A DNA stretch of 64,000 nt, from positions 2,480,001-2,544,000 of the forward strand of contig NZ_JBEPJZ010000001.1 of NCBI RefSeq assembly GCF_040496035.1, written 5' to 3'. Shown here piece after piece: positions 33,327-43,249 of this stretch; within the stretch, counting starts at the first letter, position 1, and each line of letters begins with the position of its first letter. This DNA is from Agromyces sp. SYSU T00194 (GTDB taxonomy: Bacteria > Actinomycetota > Actinomycetes > Actinomycetales > Microbacteriaceae). The position numbers and the translations under genes were made by a program. The notes below the pieces were generated by a model. It was not told the origin of the DNA. It made no database searches and saw nothing but the letters and a program-made list of their open reading frames with translations.

Positions 33327-34517
33327 TCAGCGCGAGAGCAGCAGCGCGTCGCCCTGGCCGCCGCCGCCGCAGAGCGCGACGGCCGCGCGACCGGAGCCGC
33401 GTCGGGCCAGCGCGAGCGCCGCGTGCAGGGCGAGGCGGGCCCCCGATGCGCCGATCGGATGCCCCAGCGAGATCGCCCCGCCGTCGGGATTGACGATCGC
33501 CGCATCGACGCCGAGGTCGCGCGCCGACTGCAGCGAGACCGCCGCGAACGCCTCGTTGATCTCGATGTGGTCGAGGTCGCCGGCCTCCCAGCCGCGACGG
33601 GCGAGCGCCGCCTCGATGGCGTGCGAGGGCTGCGAGTGCAGCGAGTTGTCGGGGCCGGCGACGTGCCCGGAGGACTCGACGACGGCGAGCCAGGGCAGCC
33701 CGCGCTCCTCGGCCCAGGCGCGCGAGGCGACGATGAGCGCCGATGCGCCGTCGCTGAGCGGCGACGAGTTGCCGGCGGTGATGGTGCCGCCATCGGCGAA
33801 CGCGGGGCGCAGCCGCCCGAGCACCTCGACGGTCGAGTCGCCGCGCACGCCCTCGTCGGTGGTCACGGTCACGGGGTCGCCCTTGCGCTGGGGCACGTCG
33901 ACCGGCACGATCTCGTCGTCGAAGACCCCGGCGGCCTGCGCTGCGGCGGCGCGCTGGTGCGAGGCGGCGGCGATCTCGTCCTGCTCCGCCCGGCCGAGGC
34001 CGAGCCGGGTGTTCACGCGCTCGGTGGACGCGCCCATGGAGTCGCCGTCGAACGCGTCGGTGAGGCCGTCGTAGGCGGCGTGGTCGAGCATGGTGACGCT
34101 GCCGTAGGCCCAGCCGCGGCGCGAGCCGGGCAGCAGGTGCGGTGCGTTGGTCATCGACTCCTGGCCGCCGGCGACGACGACGGATGCCTCGCCGAGGCGG
34201 ATCATGCGGGCCGCGTCGACGACCGCGGCGAGGCCCGACAGGCACACCTTGTTGAGCGTCATCGCGGGCACGCGCCAGGGGATTCCGGCGGCGTTCGCGG
34301 TCTGCTTGGCGGGGTTCTGGCCGGCGCCCGCCTGCAGCACCTGGCCCATGAGGACGGCGTCGACGTCGTCGGGGGAGACGCCGGTGCGCTCGAGGGTGGC
34401 GCGGACGGCCGCGGTGCCGAGCTCGACGGCCGACAGGCGTGCGAATGCGCCGTTCACGCGGCCCTGGGGGGTACGGGCGCCGCCGATGATGACGACGTCG
34501 TTGGGGGTGCTGCTCAT
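33327..34517 (-). CDS. acetyl-CoA C-acetyltransferase (thiolase)
   Basis: 396 residues. Nucleophile C92 in NKVCLSGL, the acid/base GHPIGASGA and the second Cys in ALCGGGGQG are all intact. It would split acetoacetyl-CoA into two acetyl-CoA, completing the 3-hydroxybutyrate route encoded divergently. ATG 34517 is preferred; AAGGAG lies 11 bases ahead, a little far. It shares the intergenic region and palindrome with the liv-type operon, so the two are probably co-regulated. Confidence 0.94.
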   Translation of the reverse strand: MSSTPNDVVIIGGARTPQGRVNGAFARLSAVELGTAAVRATLERTGVSPDDVDAVLMGQVLQAGAGQNPAKQTANAAGIPWRVPAMTLNKVCLSGLAAVVDAARMIRLGEASVVVAGGQESMTNAPHLLPGSRRGWAYGSVTMLDHAAYDGLTDAFDGDSMGASTERVNTRLGLGRAEQDEIAAASHQRAAAAQAAGVFDDEIVPVDVPQRKGDPVTVTTDEGVRGDSTVEVLGRLRPAFADGGTITAGNSSPLSDGASALIVASRAWAEERGLPWLAVVESSGHVAGPDNSLHSQPSHAIEAALARRGWEAGDLDHIEINEAFAAVSLQSARDLGVDAAIVNPDGGAISLGHPIGASGARLALHAALALARRGSGRAAVALCGGGGQGDALLLSR

Positions 34518-34592
34518 CGCGGTCGTGACTCCTTCGTCGGGGGTGTGGAGAGCGGGTTGCGGACCGGCTCGCTGCCGCCTAGTGTACATTTC

Positions 34593-34620
34593 TGAAACCT
34601 GAACCACCTGTCAGGTTTCA
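34593..34620. promoter_or_regulatory. 10-bp perfect inverted repeat between thiolase and liv-type operon, probable operator
   Basis: TGAAACCTGA (34593-34602) and TCAGGTTTCA (34611-34620) are separated by eight bases, and a second ACCTG-T-CAGGT element lies inside. The site is placed to act on both divergent promoters; TACATT/TACACT-like -10 elements lie just left of it. The TetR regulator at 40,915 in the same operon is the likely ligand-controlled binder. Confidence 0.6.
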
Positions 34621-34659
34621 ACCGACACTGCAGTCACACCTTCCTTGAGAGGCATACCA

Positions 34660-35856
34660 ATGCGGGTTACGAAGAAGTACCTTGCCGCCGGCGTTCTCGC
34701 CGCGTCGGCGTTCGCCCTGGTCGGCTGTGCGCCGACCGCCGCCGACGGCGGAGACGACACGACCGGCGAGGAGCTCGCCCCGGTCAGCATCGGCATGATC
34801 ACGTCCCAGACGGGACCGCTCGCCGCCTACGGCGAGGCGTACACGGCCGGCTTCGAGGCAGGCCTCGACTACGCGACCGACGGCACCGGAACCGTCGACG
34901 GCCGAGAGCTCGACATCACCTGGTCGGACGACCAGGGCAACCCCGACACGGCCGTCTCCCAGGCCAAGGACCTCATCGGCCAGGGCACCACGATCCTCGC
35001 GGGCACCGTCTCGTCGGGCATCGCCGGCGCGCTCGCCGAGCAGGCCTCGCAGAACCAGGTGCTCTACATCTCGGGCCCGGCGGCCGCCGACGCCATCACC
35101 GGCATCAACGAGTACACGTTCCGCTCGGGCCGCCAGACCTACCAGGACGTCGCGACCGCCGGTACCTTCATCGGCGACGCGGCGGGCAAGAGCGTCGTCG
35201 TGTTCGCGCAGGACACCGCGTTCGGCCAGGGCAACCTCGCCGGCGTGGAGGCGGTGCTGGGCGGCCAGGGCGCCGACGTCGAGGGCGTGCTCGTCGCCGA
35301 GGACGCGACCGAGTTCACCCCGTTCGCGCAGCAGCTCGTCGACGCCGACCCCGACCTGATCTTCGTCGCATGGGCGGGCGCGAGCTCGGGCGCCATGTGG
35401 ACCGCGCTGCAGCAGCAGGGCGTCTTCGACGTGGCCCCGGTCGTCACCGGCCTCGGCGATGTCGCGACCTACGGCGCCTACGGCGACGCGTCGGGCGACA
35501 TCAGCTTCCTGAACCACTACTTCGCGGGTGCCAGCGGCAGCGAGGCGGAGGCCGCGATGCTCGAGTACCTCGAGGCCGAGGGGCTCGTCGGCGACCTGTT
35601 CTCGCCCGACGGCTTCCTCGCCGCGCAGATGATCGTCGAGGCGGTCCGCGCCGGTGACGACGTCGACGACATGATCGCCGCCCTCGAGGGCGCGAGCTTC
35701 GACTCCGTCAAGGGCGAGGTCACCGTGCGCGCCGAGGACCACGCGGTCATCCAGCCGATGTACCAGGTGCGCCTGGTCGACGACGGCGGGTCGTGGGTCC
35801 CCGAGCTGATCGAGTCCGTCGACGCCGAGACCGTCGCGCCTCCGGTCGCCGGCTAG
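34660..35856 (+). CDS. ABC transporter substrate-binding lipoprotein (leucine-binding family)
   Basis: 398 residues. A lipoprotein signal ends FALVGC, and the mature part has the Peripla_BP_6 type I binding fold, starting with SIGMITSQTGPLAAYG. Leucine-binding-family members also carry amides, aromatic acids and other carboxylates. ATG 34660 follows GAGAGG by seven bases. First gene of the operon reaching to the CoA-transferase genes; the neighbours argue for a 3-hydroxybutyrate-related or other acyl substrate rather than leucine. Confidence 0.92.
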   Translation: MRVTKKYLAAGVLAASAFALVGCAPTAADGGDDTTGEELAPVSIGMITSQTGPLAAYGEAYTAGFEAGLDYATDGTGTVDGRELDITWSDDQGNPDTAVSQAKDLIGQGTTILAGTVSSGIAGALAEQASQNQVLYISGPAAADAITGINEYTFRSGRQTYQDVATAGTFIGDAAGKSVVVFAQDTAFGQGNLAGVEAVLGGQGADVEGVLVAEDATEFTPFAQQLVDADPDLIFVAWAGASSGAMWTALQQQGVFDVAPVVTGLGDVATYGAYGDASGDISFLNHYFAGASGSEAEAAMLEYLEAEGLVGDLFSPDGFLAAQMIVEAVRAGDDVDDMIAALEGASFDSVKGEVTVRAEDHAVIQPMYQVRLVDDGGSWVPELIESVDAETVAPPVAG

Positions 35857-35865
35857 TCACGCAAC

Positions 35866-36621
35866 ATGAGCGAACACGCGATGCTGTCCCTGAACGGGGT
35901 CGGCCTGACCATCGGCGGTGCCCGCATCCTGCACGAGGTGACGCTCGACGTCACCCACGGCGAGATGCTCGGCGTCATCGGCCCGAACGGTGCCGGCAAG
36001 ACCACGCTCTTCAACGTGGTCTCCGGCCTGCTCGCGCCGACCGCCGGAACGGTCGAGCTCGACGGACAGGACGTCACGAAGGAACCCATCCACCGCCGCG
36101 CAGCACTCGGGCTCGGCCGGACGTTCCAGACGTCCAGCGTGTTCGGAGCACTCAGCGTGCTCGAGAACGTGCGCCTGGCGGCGCAGGCCCGCGAGGGCCG
36201 GGCCGCGTCGGTGTTCCGCGTACCGCGGGACTCCGACGCGGCCACCCGCCGGGCGCGCGAGGCCCTCGAGGAGGTCGACCTGGGCCACCGCGCCGATGCC
36301 GAGGCCTCCGGCCTCGCGCACGGCGAGAAGCGCAAGCTCGAGATCGCGATGCTCATCGCGACCGAGCCGAAGCTGATCCTCCTCGACGAACCCATGGCCG
36401 GAGTCGGCTCGGGCGACGTGCCCGCGCTGTCCGAGGTCATCCGCCGGCTCCACAAGGGCGGGCGCACGGTGCTCATGGTCGAGCACCACATGGAGGTCGT
36501 GCTCGGCCTCGTCGACCGGGTCGCGGTCATGCACCACGGCGAGCTGCTCGCCTGCGACACCCCCGAGGCCGTCATGGCCGACCCCACCGTCCAGTCCGCC
36601 TACCTGGGAGAGACCGTATGA
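35866..36621 (+). CDS. livG: ABC transporter ATPase, LivG type
   Basis: 251 residues. Walker A GPNGAGKTT, the family-typical LGRTFQTSSVF Q-loop, and Walker B LILLDEPMAGV are present. The ABC signature region reads SGLAHGEKRKLEIA, lacking the exact LSGGQ as is usual in LivG. Four-base overlap with livF. Confidence 0.93.
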   Translation: MSEHAMLSLNGVGLTIGGARILHEVTLDVTHGEMLGVIGPNGAGKTTLFNVVSGLLAPTAGTVELDGQDVTKEPIHRRAALGLGRTFQTSSVFGALSVLENVRLAAQAREGRAASVFRVPRDSDAATRRAREALEEVDLGHRADAEASGLAHGEKRKLEIAMLIATEPKLILLDEPMAGVGSGDVPALSEVIRRLHKGGRTVLMVEHHMEVVLGLVDRVAVMHHGELLACDTPEAVMADPTVQSAYLGETV

Positions 36622-37409
36622 GCGAGCCGATCCTGGCCGTCTCGGGCCTCAACGCCCGCATCGCGGGCCAGCAGGTGGTCGAGGACGTCGGCTTCACCGT
36701 GCCGTCCACCGGCGTCACCGCCCTCCTCGGGCGCAACGGCGTCGGCAAGACGAGCACGATCAAGGCCATCCTCGGCCTGATCGACCGCACAGGCGACGTG
36801 CGCCTCGCGGGCGACCGCGTCGACCGCATGCCCACGCACCGCATCGTGCAGCGCGGCGTCGGCTACGTGCCCGAGGACCGCGAGGTCTTCGCGGGCCTCA
36901 CCGTCGCGGAGAACCTCCGCCTCGCCGAGCGCGACGCCGAGCCCCGGCGCGAGCTCGTCGAGCGGCTGTTCCCCGACCTCGTGCAGCGCAAGGCGCAGCG
37001 CGCCGGCACGCTCTCGGGCGGCCAGCAGCAGATGGTCTCGCTCGCCCGGGCGCTGCTCAACGACAACCGCGTGCTGCTCGTCGACGAGCCCACCAAGGGA
37101 CTCGCCCCGAAGATCGTCGGCGAGGTGGCCGAGGCGCTCGAGGCCGTCGCCGACAGCGTGCCGATCCTGCTCGTCGAGCAGAACCTGCACGTGGTGCGCC
37201 AGCTCGCGACCGACGTCGTCGTGCTGAGCGGCGGACGGGTCGTGCACACGGGCCCCGCCGCCGAGTTCCTCGACGACGACGACCTGGTGCACCGCCTGCT
37301 GGGCGTGCACGGCGACCACGCCGAAGCGGATGCCGCTGCGGACGCGCCCGCGCCCGAGGCATCCGACACCGTCACCACCAACACCGAGACCGAGGAGGGT
37401 CGCGCATGA
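36618..37409 (+). CDS. livF: ABC transporter ATPase, LivF type
   Basis: 263 residues. Walker A GRNGVGKTS, signature LSGGQQQM, Walker B VLLVDEPTKGL. The C-terminus carries a 30-residue Ala/Asp/Thr-rich acidic tail not needed for the ABC fold. Overlaps livG and livH by four bases each. Confidence 0.93.
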   Translation: MSEPILAVSGLNARIAGQQVVEDVGFTVPSTGVTALLGRNGVGKTSTIKAILGLIDRTGDVRLAGDRVDRMPTHRIVQRGVGYVPEDREVFAGLTVAENLRLAERDAEPRRELVERLFPDLVQRKAQRAGTLSGGQQQMVSLARALLNDNRVLLVDEPTKGLAPKIVGEVAEALEAVADSVPILLVEQNLHVVRQLATDVVVLSGGRVVHTGPAAEFLDDDDLVHRLLGVHGDHAEADAAADAPAPEASDTVTTNTETEEGRA

Positions 37410-38284
37410 GCACCGTCATCCTGCTGCTCATCACGGGGCTCGGCCTCGGAGCGCTCTACTTCCTGGTCGCATCCGGCCTCTCGCTGATCTACGGCCTCAT
37501 GCACGTGCTGAACTTCGCGCACGGCGTGTTCCTCACGATCGGCGCGTTCCTCGGCTGGGAGGTCGGCCGGCGCGTCTCCGACGGCAGCTGGGGCGGCCTG
37601 CTGCTCTCGATGCTCGTCGGTGCGGTGGTCGGCGCGATCGTCGCCGCGCTCACCGAGTACCTGCTGATCCGCAGGCTCTACGAGCGGCACATCGAGCAGG
37701 TGCTCGTCACGGTGGGTCTCGCCCTCGCGGGCGTCGCCCTCATGGAGGGCATCTGGGGCACCGACCCGATCTACACGGCGAAGCCCGCGTGGCTCACCGA
37801 GACCACCGAGGTGCTCGGCGCACGCATCCCGAACGACCGCTTCCTGCTCATCGGCATCGCGGTGCTCGTGCTGCTCGGCATCGTGCTCTTCCTGCGCGGC
37901 ACCCGGTACGGCCTCATCATCCGCGCCGGCGTCGAGAACCGGCACATGGTCACCGCGCTCGGCATCGACGTGCGGCGCAGCTTCACGCTCGTGTTCGCGA
38001 TCGGCGGCGCGGCCGCCGGCCTCGGCGGCGTGCTCGCGTCGGTCTACTACGGGTACGTGTCGGCGCACCTGGGCAGCTCGCTGCTCATCTTCGCCTTCAT
38101 CGTGACCGTCATCGGCGGGCTCGGCTCCCTCGCGGGAGCGGCGATCGCGTCGGTGCTCGTGGCGGTGCTCCAGCAGTTCGCCAACTTCTACCTCGGCGGC
38201 ACGGGCGACCTCGCGGTCGTGCTCGCGCTCGCAGCGGTACTGCTCATCCGCCCGAGCGGACTCATGGGGAAGGCAGCAGCATGA
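37406..38284 (+). CDS. livH: ABC transporter permease, LivH type
   Basis: 292 residues with about eight membrane helices; the N-terminal GLGLGALYFLVASGLSLIYG and LNFAHGVFLTIGAF match the LivH family. Ends in a four-base overlap with the second permease. Confidence 0.93.
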   Translation: MSTVILLLITGLGLGALYFLVASGLSLIYGLMHVLNFAHGVFLTIGAFLGWEVGRRVSDGSWGGLLLSMLVGAVVGAIVAALTEYLLIRRLYERHIEQVLVTVGLALAGVALMEGIWGTDPIYTAKPAWLTETTEVLGARIPNDRFLLIGIAVLVLLGIVLFLRGTRYGLIIRAGVENRHMVTALGIDVRRSFTLVFAIGGAAAGLGGVLASVYYGYVSAHLGSSLLIFAFIVTVIGGLGSLAGAAIASVLVAVLQQFANFYLGGTGDLAVVLALAAVLLIRPSGLMGKAAA

Positions 38285-39378
38285 CCACCACGAACCGTCG
38301 CCGCATCGCCTGGATCGGCGGCTCCGCCGCGATCATCGTGCTCGCGGCCATCCTGCCGCTGCTCGCCATCGAGATCCCCGGGGTCTTCCCCGGGCCCACC
38401 TACACGCCGGGCACGCTCCAGCTGCTCGCGTACGCCATGCTCATCGCGGCGCTCGCGCTCAGCTACCGGCTGCTGTTCGGCCTGGCCGGCATGCTCTCGT
38501 TCGGCCACGCGCTGTTCTTCGCCGCCGGCGCCTACGGGCTGGGCGTCGTGCTCGAGTGGTTCGCCCCGTCGGAGCTGCCGAGCGAGGTGGTGTTCGTCGG
38601 CGCGATCCTCATCACGCTGGTGTTCGGCATCGTGCTCTCGCTCACCGTCGGCTCGCTCGCGCTGCGCGTGGGCGGCATCTCGTTCGCCATGGTCACGCTC
38701 GCGTTCGCGCAGGCCGGGTCGGTGCTCATCCGCCGCAACCCGGGCGGCGCCACCGGTGGCGAGGAGGGCCTCGCGCTCGACATCACGCACGTGCCCGAGG
38801 GCTTCATCGGCGTGATGAACACGCGCAACCTGTACTGGTTCGCGCTCGGCGTGCTGGTCTTCGTGTACCTCGTCGTGCTCTGGGTCGAGCGCTCCCGCGC
38901 CGGCCACGTCGCGGCAGCGGGCCGCGAGAACGAGCTGCGCGTGCGCGTGCTCGGCGTGCGCCCGTACCCGGTGAAGCTGCTGGTGTTCACGGTCGCCGGC
39001 GCGCTCGCCGCGGTCGCGGGCATGGGCTACCTGCTGCTCCAGTCGGGCGCGGCGCCCCGCGTCGCCACCGCCGACTTCACGCTGACGCTGCTCGTCATCG
39101 TGGTGCTGGGCGGCGTGGGCTACCGCTGGGGCGCGATCATCGGCGGGCTGATCTACACGCTGCTCGACCAGCGCCTCACCGTGCTGGCCGGCTCGGAGGC
39201 CATCGACGCGCTGCCCGCCGTGCTGCGGGTGCCGCTGTCGGAGCCGCTGTTCATCCTCGGTACGCTCTTCATACTCGTCGTCATGTTCCTGCCGGGCGGC
39301 ATCGCGGGCATCCCGCAGCGACTCCGCACGCACCGACGCTCGACGATGCTCGAGTCGAAGGAGACCGTGGATGCCTGA
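38281..39378 (+). CDS. livM: ABC transporter permease, LivM type
   Basis: 365 residues with about nine membrane helices and the EAA-like loop near ENELRVRVLGV. AGMLSFGHALFFAAGAY is the LivM signature. The acyl-CoA synthetase gene starts eight bases before its stop. Confidence 0.93.
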   Translation: MTTTNRRRIAWIGGSAAIIVLAAILPLLAIEIPGVFPGPTYTPGTLQLLAYAMLIAALALSYRLLFGLAGMLSFGHALFFAAGAYGLGVVLEWFAPSELPSEVVFVGAILITLVFGIVLSLTVGSLALRVGGISFAMVTLAFAQAGSVLIRRNPGGATGGEEGLALDITHVPEGFIGVMNTRNLYWFALGVLVFVYLVVLWVERSRAGHVAAAGRENELRVRVLGVRPYPVKLLVFTVAGALAAVAGMGYLLLQSGAAPRVATADFTLTLLVIVVLGGVGYRWGAIIGGLIYTLLDQRLTVLAGSEAIDALPAVLRVPLSEPLFILGTLFILVVMFLPGGIAGIPQRLRTHRRSTMLESKETVDA

Positions 39379-40918
39379 CGCAGGGCTGCACACGCTGGGG
39401 CGCTGGACCCGGGATCGCGCGATCGCGACGCCCGACCGCGTGGCCGTCGACGACCGGGGCGTGGCGATCACGTACCGGCAGCTCGACGAGCGCGCGGCCG
39501 GACTCGCCGAGCGGCTGCTCGACGCCGGCTACGGCGTGGGCGACCGCATCGCGACGGTCACGGGCAACAGCGCCGACCAGGTCGTGCTGTTCTTCGCCTG
39601 CGCGAAGGCGGGGCTCGTGCTGGTGCCGTTGTCGTGGCGGCTCACGCCGCGCGAGCTCGCCGAGCAGCTCGAGGCGTCCGACCCGGCGCTGCTCGTGGTC
39701 GAGGAGGAGTTCGCCACGCTGGCCCGTGCGGCGCGCGACCGCCTCCCGGCCCGCATCGCCGACGCCGCGCCCGGCGCCCACGGCATCGAGGCCGACCTGC
39801 CCGCGCCGAGCGGGGAGCGGCGCGAGGCGCCCGAACGCCGCCCCGTCGCCGACGACGACGCCCTCCTGATCATCTTCACCTCGGGCACGACGGGCAACGC
39901 GAAGGGCGCGGTGCTCACGCACGCGAACTGCTTCTGGACGAACCTCGCGCTGTCGCGCATCGCCGAGATCACGACGCACGACACGGTGCTCGCGGTCATG
40001 CCGCAGTTCCACGTCGGCGGCTGGAACATCCAGCCGCTGCTGGCCTGGTGGGTGGGCGCGACCGTGGTGCTCGAGCGCACCTTCGACCCGGGGCGGGTGC
40101 TGCGCCTCATCGCCGAGCGCCGCATCACGACCATGATGGGCGTGCCGGCGAACTACCTGTTCCTGGCACAGCATCCGGGCTTCGCCGAGGCCGACCTGTC
40201 GAGCCTCTCGCACGCGATCGTCGGCGGAGCGCCGATGCCGCCCGCGCTGCTGCGCACCTGGCACGCGCGCGGCGTCGCGCTCTCGCAGGGGTACGGGCTC
40301 ACCGAGGCCGCCCCGAACGTGCTCTGCCTGCCCGATGAGGACGCCCGCACCCACCTCGGCTCGGCCGGCAAGCCGTACCCGCACGTCGAGGTCGCGATCG
40401 CCGACCCGGTGACGGGGGAGCAGCTCGAGGGGGATGCCTCGGGCGAGCTGCTGGTGCGCGGACCGGCCGTGTTCGGCGGCTACTTCCGGGCCCCCGAGGA
40501 GACGGCGTTCGCCCTGCGCGGCGGGTGGCTGCACACCGGCGACCTCGTGCATCGCGACGACGAGGGCTACTTCACGATCGTCGACCGCATCAAGGACGTG
40601 TTCATCTCCGGCGGCGAGCAGGTCGCGCCGGCCGAGGTCGAGGACGCACTGCGCTCGCACCCCGCGGTCGAGGACGTCGCGGTCGTGGGCGTGCCCGATT
40701 CGCGCTGGGGCGAGACGGGCCAGGCCTGGGTGGTCATGCGCCGGGGCGCGGTGACGGATGCCACGGAGCTCGTCGCCCACGCGCGCGGCGTGCTCGCGGG
40801 CTTCAAGGTGCCCCGCGACATCCGCTTCATCGACGAGATCCCGCGCTCGATGAGCGGCAAGGTGCTGCGGCACGTGCTCGCCGAGCGCGCCCGCGCGGAA
40901 CGCGAGACGGCGCGATGA
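39371..40918 (+). CDS. AMP-forming acyl-CoA synthetase
   Basis: 515 residues. ATP/AMP motif FTSGTTGNAKGA (near 170), GYGLTEAAP, the hinge IVDRIKDVFISGGEQV and the catalytic lysine in MSGKVLRH are intact. It activates a carboxylic acid to its CoA ester in the cytoplasm. Embedded between the importer and the 3-hydroxybutyrate genes, so it probably activates the imported acid; possible substrates include 3-hydroxybutyrate or acetoacetate, but chain length cannot be read. Overlaps both neighbours. Confidence 0.92.
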   Translation: MPDAGLHTLGRWTRDRAIATPDRVAVDDRGVAITYRQLDERAAGLAERLLDAGYGVGDRIATVTGNSADQVVLFFACAKAGLVLVPLSWRLTPRELAEQLEASDPALLVVEEEFATLARAARDRLPARIADAAPGAHGIEADLPAPSGERREAPERRPVADDDALLIIFTSGTTGNAKGAVLTHANCFWTNLALSRIAEITTHDTVLAVMPQFHVGGWNIQPLLAWWVGATVVLERTFDPGRVLRLIAERRITTMMGVPANYLFLAQHPGFAEADLSSLSHAIVGGAPMPPALLRTWHARGVALSQGYGLTEAAPNVLCLPDEDARTHLGSAGKPYPHVEVAIADPVTGEQLEGDASGELLVRGPAVFGGYFRAPEETAFALRGGWLHTGDLVHRDDEGYFTIVDRIKDVFISGGEQVAPAEVEDALRSHPAVEDVAVVGVPDSRWGETGQAWVVMRRGAVTDATELVAHARGVLAGFKVPRDIRFIDEIPRSMSGKVLRHVLAERARAERETAR

Positions 40919-41607
40919 GCGCGCAGCCGCGCACCGCACGCGGTGCCGAGACCCGCCGCCGCATCCTGCAGGCCGCGGAGGACGTCTTCGCCGAGCTCGG
41001 CTACACGGAGGCATCCGTCTCCCGCATCACCGACCGTGCGGGGGTCGGCCAGGGCACGTTCTACCTGTACTTCGACTCCAAGCTCGACCTGTTCAACGAA
41101 CTGGTGGAGGACCTGAACCGACGCGTGCGGCACGCGATGGCCGAGGGCGCCGCGAGCGCCCCCGACCGCATCTCGGCCGAGCGCGAGGGCTTCGCCGCGT
41201 TCTTCCGCTTCACCGCGGAGCACCCGGCCCTGTACCGCGTGGTGCGCGAGGCCGAGCTCGTCTCGCCCGACGCGCTGCGCCTGCACTACACGCGCATCGT
41301 CGAGGGCTACATCGAGGGGCTCGACCAGGCGCACGGCGCCGGCGAGATCGGCGACATCGACACCACCGTCGCCGCGTGGGCCCTCATGGGCATCGGCGAG
41401 ATGATCGGCATGCGCTGGGTGCTCTGGGGCAGCAACGGCGGCGGTCCCGGCGGCGATGCCGACCCGACCGCCTCCGGCACCTCGGCCGTGCCCGAGCACG
41501 TGCTCGACGAGATGATGCGCTTCATCGGAGGCGCGCTGGGCCGCCCAGTGGCCGCACACCAGGAGCAGGGCCGCCCGGCGGCCGCACCGCAGAAGGAGGA
41601 ATCGTGA
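40915..41607 (+). CDS. TetR-family regulator of the liv/3-hydroxybutyrate operon
   Basis: 230 residues. Helix-turn-helix at about 30-55 (VSRITDRAGVGQGTFYLYF), variable ligand-binding domain after. It lies inside the operon with four-base overlaps on both sides, which fits autoregulation. The 10-bp palindrome at 34593-34620, before the first gene, is the best operator candidate. Its inducer is probably an acyl-CoA or hydroxy acid from this pathway; that is inference. Confidence 0.93.
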   Translation: MSAQPRTARGAETRRRILQAAEDVFAELGYTEASVSRITDRAGVGQGTFYLYFDSKLDLFNELVEDLNRRVRHAMAEGAASAPDRISAEREGFAAFFRFTAEHPALYRVVREAELVSPDALRLHYTRIVEGYIEGLDQAHGAGEIGDIDTTVAAWALMGIGEMIGMRWVLWGSNGGGPGGDADPTASGTSAVPEHVLDEMMRFIGGALGRPVAAHQEQGRPAAAPQKEES

Positions 41608-42350
41608 CCGACCTGACCGGACGACGCGCGCTCGTCACCGGCGGCGCCAGCGGCATCGGCGCCGCGTGCGCCCGCGCCTTCGCCGACCGCGGCGCCTCCG
41701 TGACCGTCGCCGACCTGAACGGCGACGCCGCGACCGCACTCGCTGACGAGATCGGCGGCACCGCGTGGCAGGTCGACCTGTCCGACACCGCGGCGCTCGC
41801 CGAGACGGTGCTCGACATCGACATCCTCGTGAACAACGCGGGCATCCAGCACGTGGCTCCGATCCAGGAGTTCCCGCCGGAGAAGTTCGCGCTCATCCTG
41901 CGGCTCATGCTCGAGGCGCCCTACCTGCTGGTGCGCGCCGCCCTGCCCGGCATGTACGAGCGCGGGTTCGGCCGCATCATCAACCTCTCGAGCGTGCACG
42001 GCCTCCGGGCATCCGCCTTCAAGTCGGCCTACGTCTCGGCCAAGCACGGCCTCGAGGGCTTCTCGAAGGTGACCGCGCTCGAGGGCGGCCCGCACGGCGT
42101 CACGAGCAATTGCGTCGACCCGGCCTACGTGCGCACGCCGCTCGTCGAGAAGCAGATCGCCGACCAGGCGCGCGTGCACGGCATCCCCGAGGAGGAGGTC
42201 GTGCCGAAGATCATGCTCACCGAGTCGGCCGTGAAGCGCCTCGTCGAGCCCGAGGAGGTCGCGTCGCTGGTGTGCTGGCTCGCCGGCCCCGACTCGGGCA
42301 TGGTCACGGGCGCGAGCTACACCATGGACGGCGGATGGAGCGCGCGATGA
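41604..42350 (+). CDS. 3-hydroxybutyrate dehydrogenase (SDR family)
   Basis: 248 residues. NAD-binding TGGASGIG and VNNAGIQHV, catalytic S in LSSVHGL and YVSAKHG (Tyr-x-x-x-Lys). The combination with IQEFP after NNAG and the C-terminal loop matches bacterial D-3-hydroxybutyrate dehydrogenases, which make acetoacetate with NAD. GTG start follows AAGGAGGA. The CoA-transferase downstream would then activate the acetoacetate. Confidence 0.93.
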   Translation: MTDLTGRRALVTGGASGIGAACARAFADRGASVTVADLNGDAATALADEIGGTAWQVDLSDTAALAETVLDIDILVNNAGIQHVAPIQEFPPEKFALILRLMLEAPYLLVRAALPGMYERGFGRIINLSSVHGLRASAFKSAYVSAKHGLEGFSKVTALEGGPHGVTSNCVDPAYVRTPLVEKQIADQARVHGIPEEEVVPKIMLTESAVKRLVEPEEVASLVCWLAGPDSGMVTGASYTMDGGWSAR

Positions 42351-43249
42351 GCGCCCCCGAGCTGCGCACCGCGCCCGTCGCGGGCGGCGAGCTGACCTAC
42401 GGCGAGTGGCGGTCGGATGCCACGGGCACGCCGGTGCTCGCGATCCACGGCATCACCTCGAGCCACCTCGCCTGGCCGTTCGTGGCCGACCTGCTCGATG
42501 GCGTGCGCGTGGTCGCGCCCGACCTGCGCGGACGCGCGGGCAGCAACGGCCTGCCCGGTCCGTTCGGGCTGCGCGTGCACGCCGACGACATGGCCGCGGT
42601 GCTCGACGCCGCAGGCATCGAGCGCGCGGTGGTCGTGGGCCACTCGATGGGCGCGTTCGTCGCCGTGCGGTTCGCCGAGCTGCACCCCGAGCGCGTGGCG
42701 TCGCTCGTGCTCGTCGACGGCGGCCTGCCGATCCCGCCGCCCGCGGGCATGACGCCCGAGGAGGCCGCGGCGGCGACGCTCGGACCCGCGCTGGAGCGGC
42801 TGTCGATGACCTTCGAGTCGGTCGAGGCGTACCGCGACTTCTGGCGGAGGCACCCGGGCATCGGGCCGTACTGGTGCGACGAGATCGAGACCTACGTCGA
42901 CTACGACCTGGTGGGCGAGGCCCCCGAGCTGCGCGCGTCGGCGAACCCCGAGGCGATCGCCGAGAACGCGCTGCAGCTCGACGGCACCGACGACTACGCG
43001 GCGGCACTGATGGCCCTCACCGTGCCGATCACGTTCGTGCGCGCCCCGCGCGGCCTGTTCGACCAGCCCGACGCGCTCTACGCGCCCGAGACGGTCGACG
43101 CCTGGCGCGGCCAGCTGCACGACGCGACCTTCCTCGAGGCCGACGACGTCAACCACTACACGATCATCATGGGCGAGCACGGTGCCCGACAGGTCGCACC
43201 GGTCATCGCCGACCGGCTCGACCAGGCGCGAACGAAGGAGAACGCATGA
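42347..43249 (+). CDS. alpha/beta hydrolase
   Basis: 300 residues. [10 protein letters not shown] forms the oxyanion region, GHSMGA holds the nucleophilic Ser, with Asp and His expected late (VNHYT near 283). No signal peptide, so it acts inside the cell. By position it may cleave an ester of the pathway, such as a 3-hydroxybutyrate oligomer or an enol-lactone. Overlaps its neighbours by four bases. Confidence 0.85.
   Translation: MSAPELRTAPVAGGELTYGEWRSDATGTPVLAIHGITSSHLAWPFVADLLDGVRVVAPDLRGRAGSNGLPGPFGLRVHADDMAAVLDAAGIERAVVVGHSMGAFVAVRFAELHPERVASLVLVDGGLPIPPPAGMTPEEAAAATLGPALERLSMTFESVEAYRDFWRRHPGIGPYWCDEIETYVDYDLVGEAPELRASANPEAIAENALQLDGTDDYAAALMALTVPITFVRAPRGLFDQPDALYAPETVDAWRGQLHDATFLEADDVNHYTIIMGEHGARQVAPVIADRLDQARTKENA

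Noticed and set aside
27610..34245. A 2,211-codon minus-strand frame over dxr, rseP and the two-component genes
   Set aside because: Covers well-supported genes on the other strand, has no domain and low-complexity composition.
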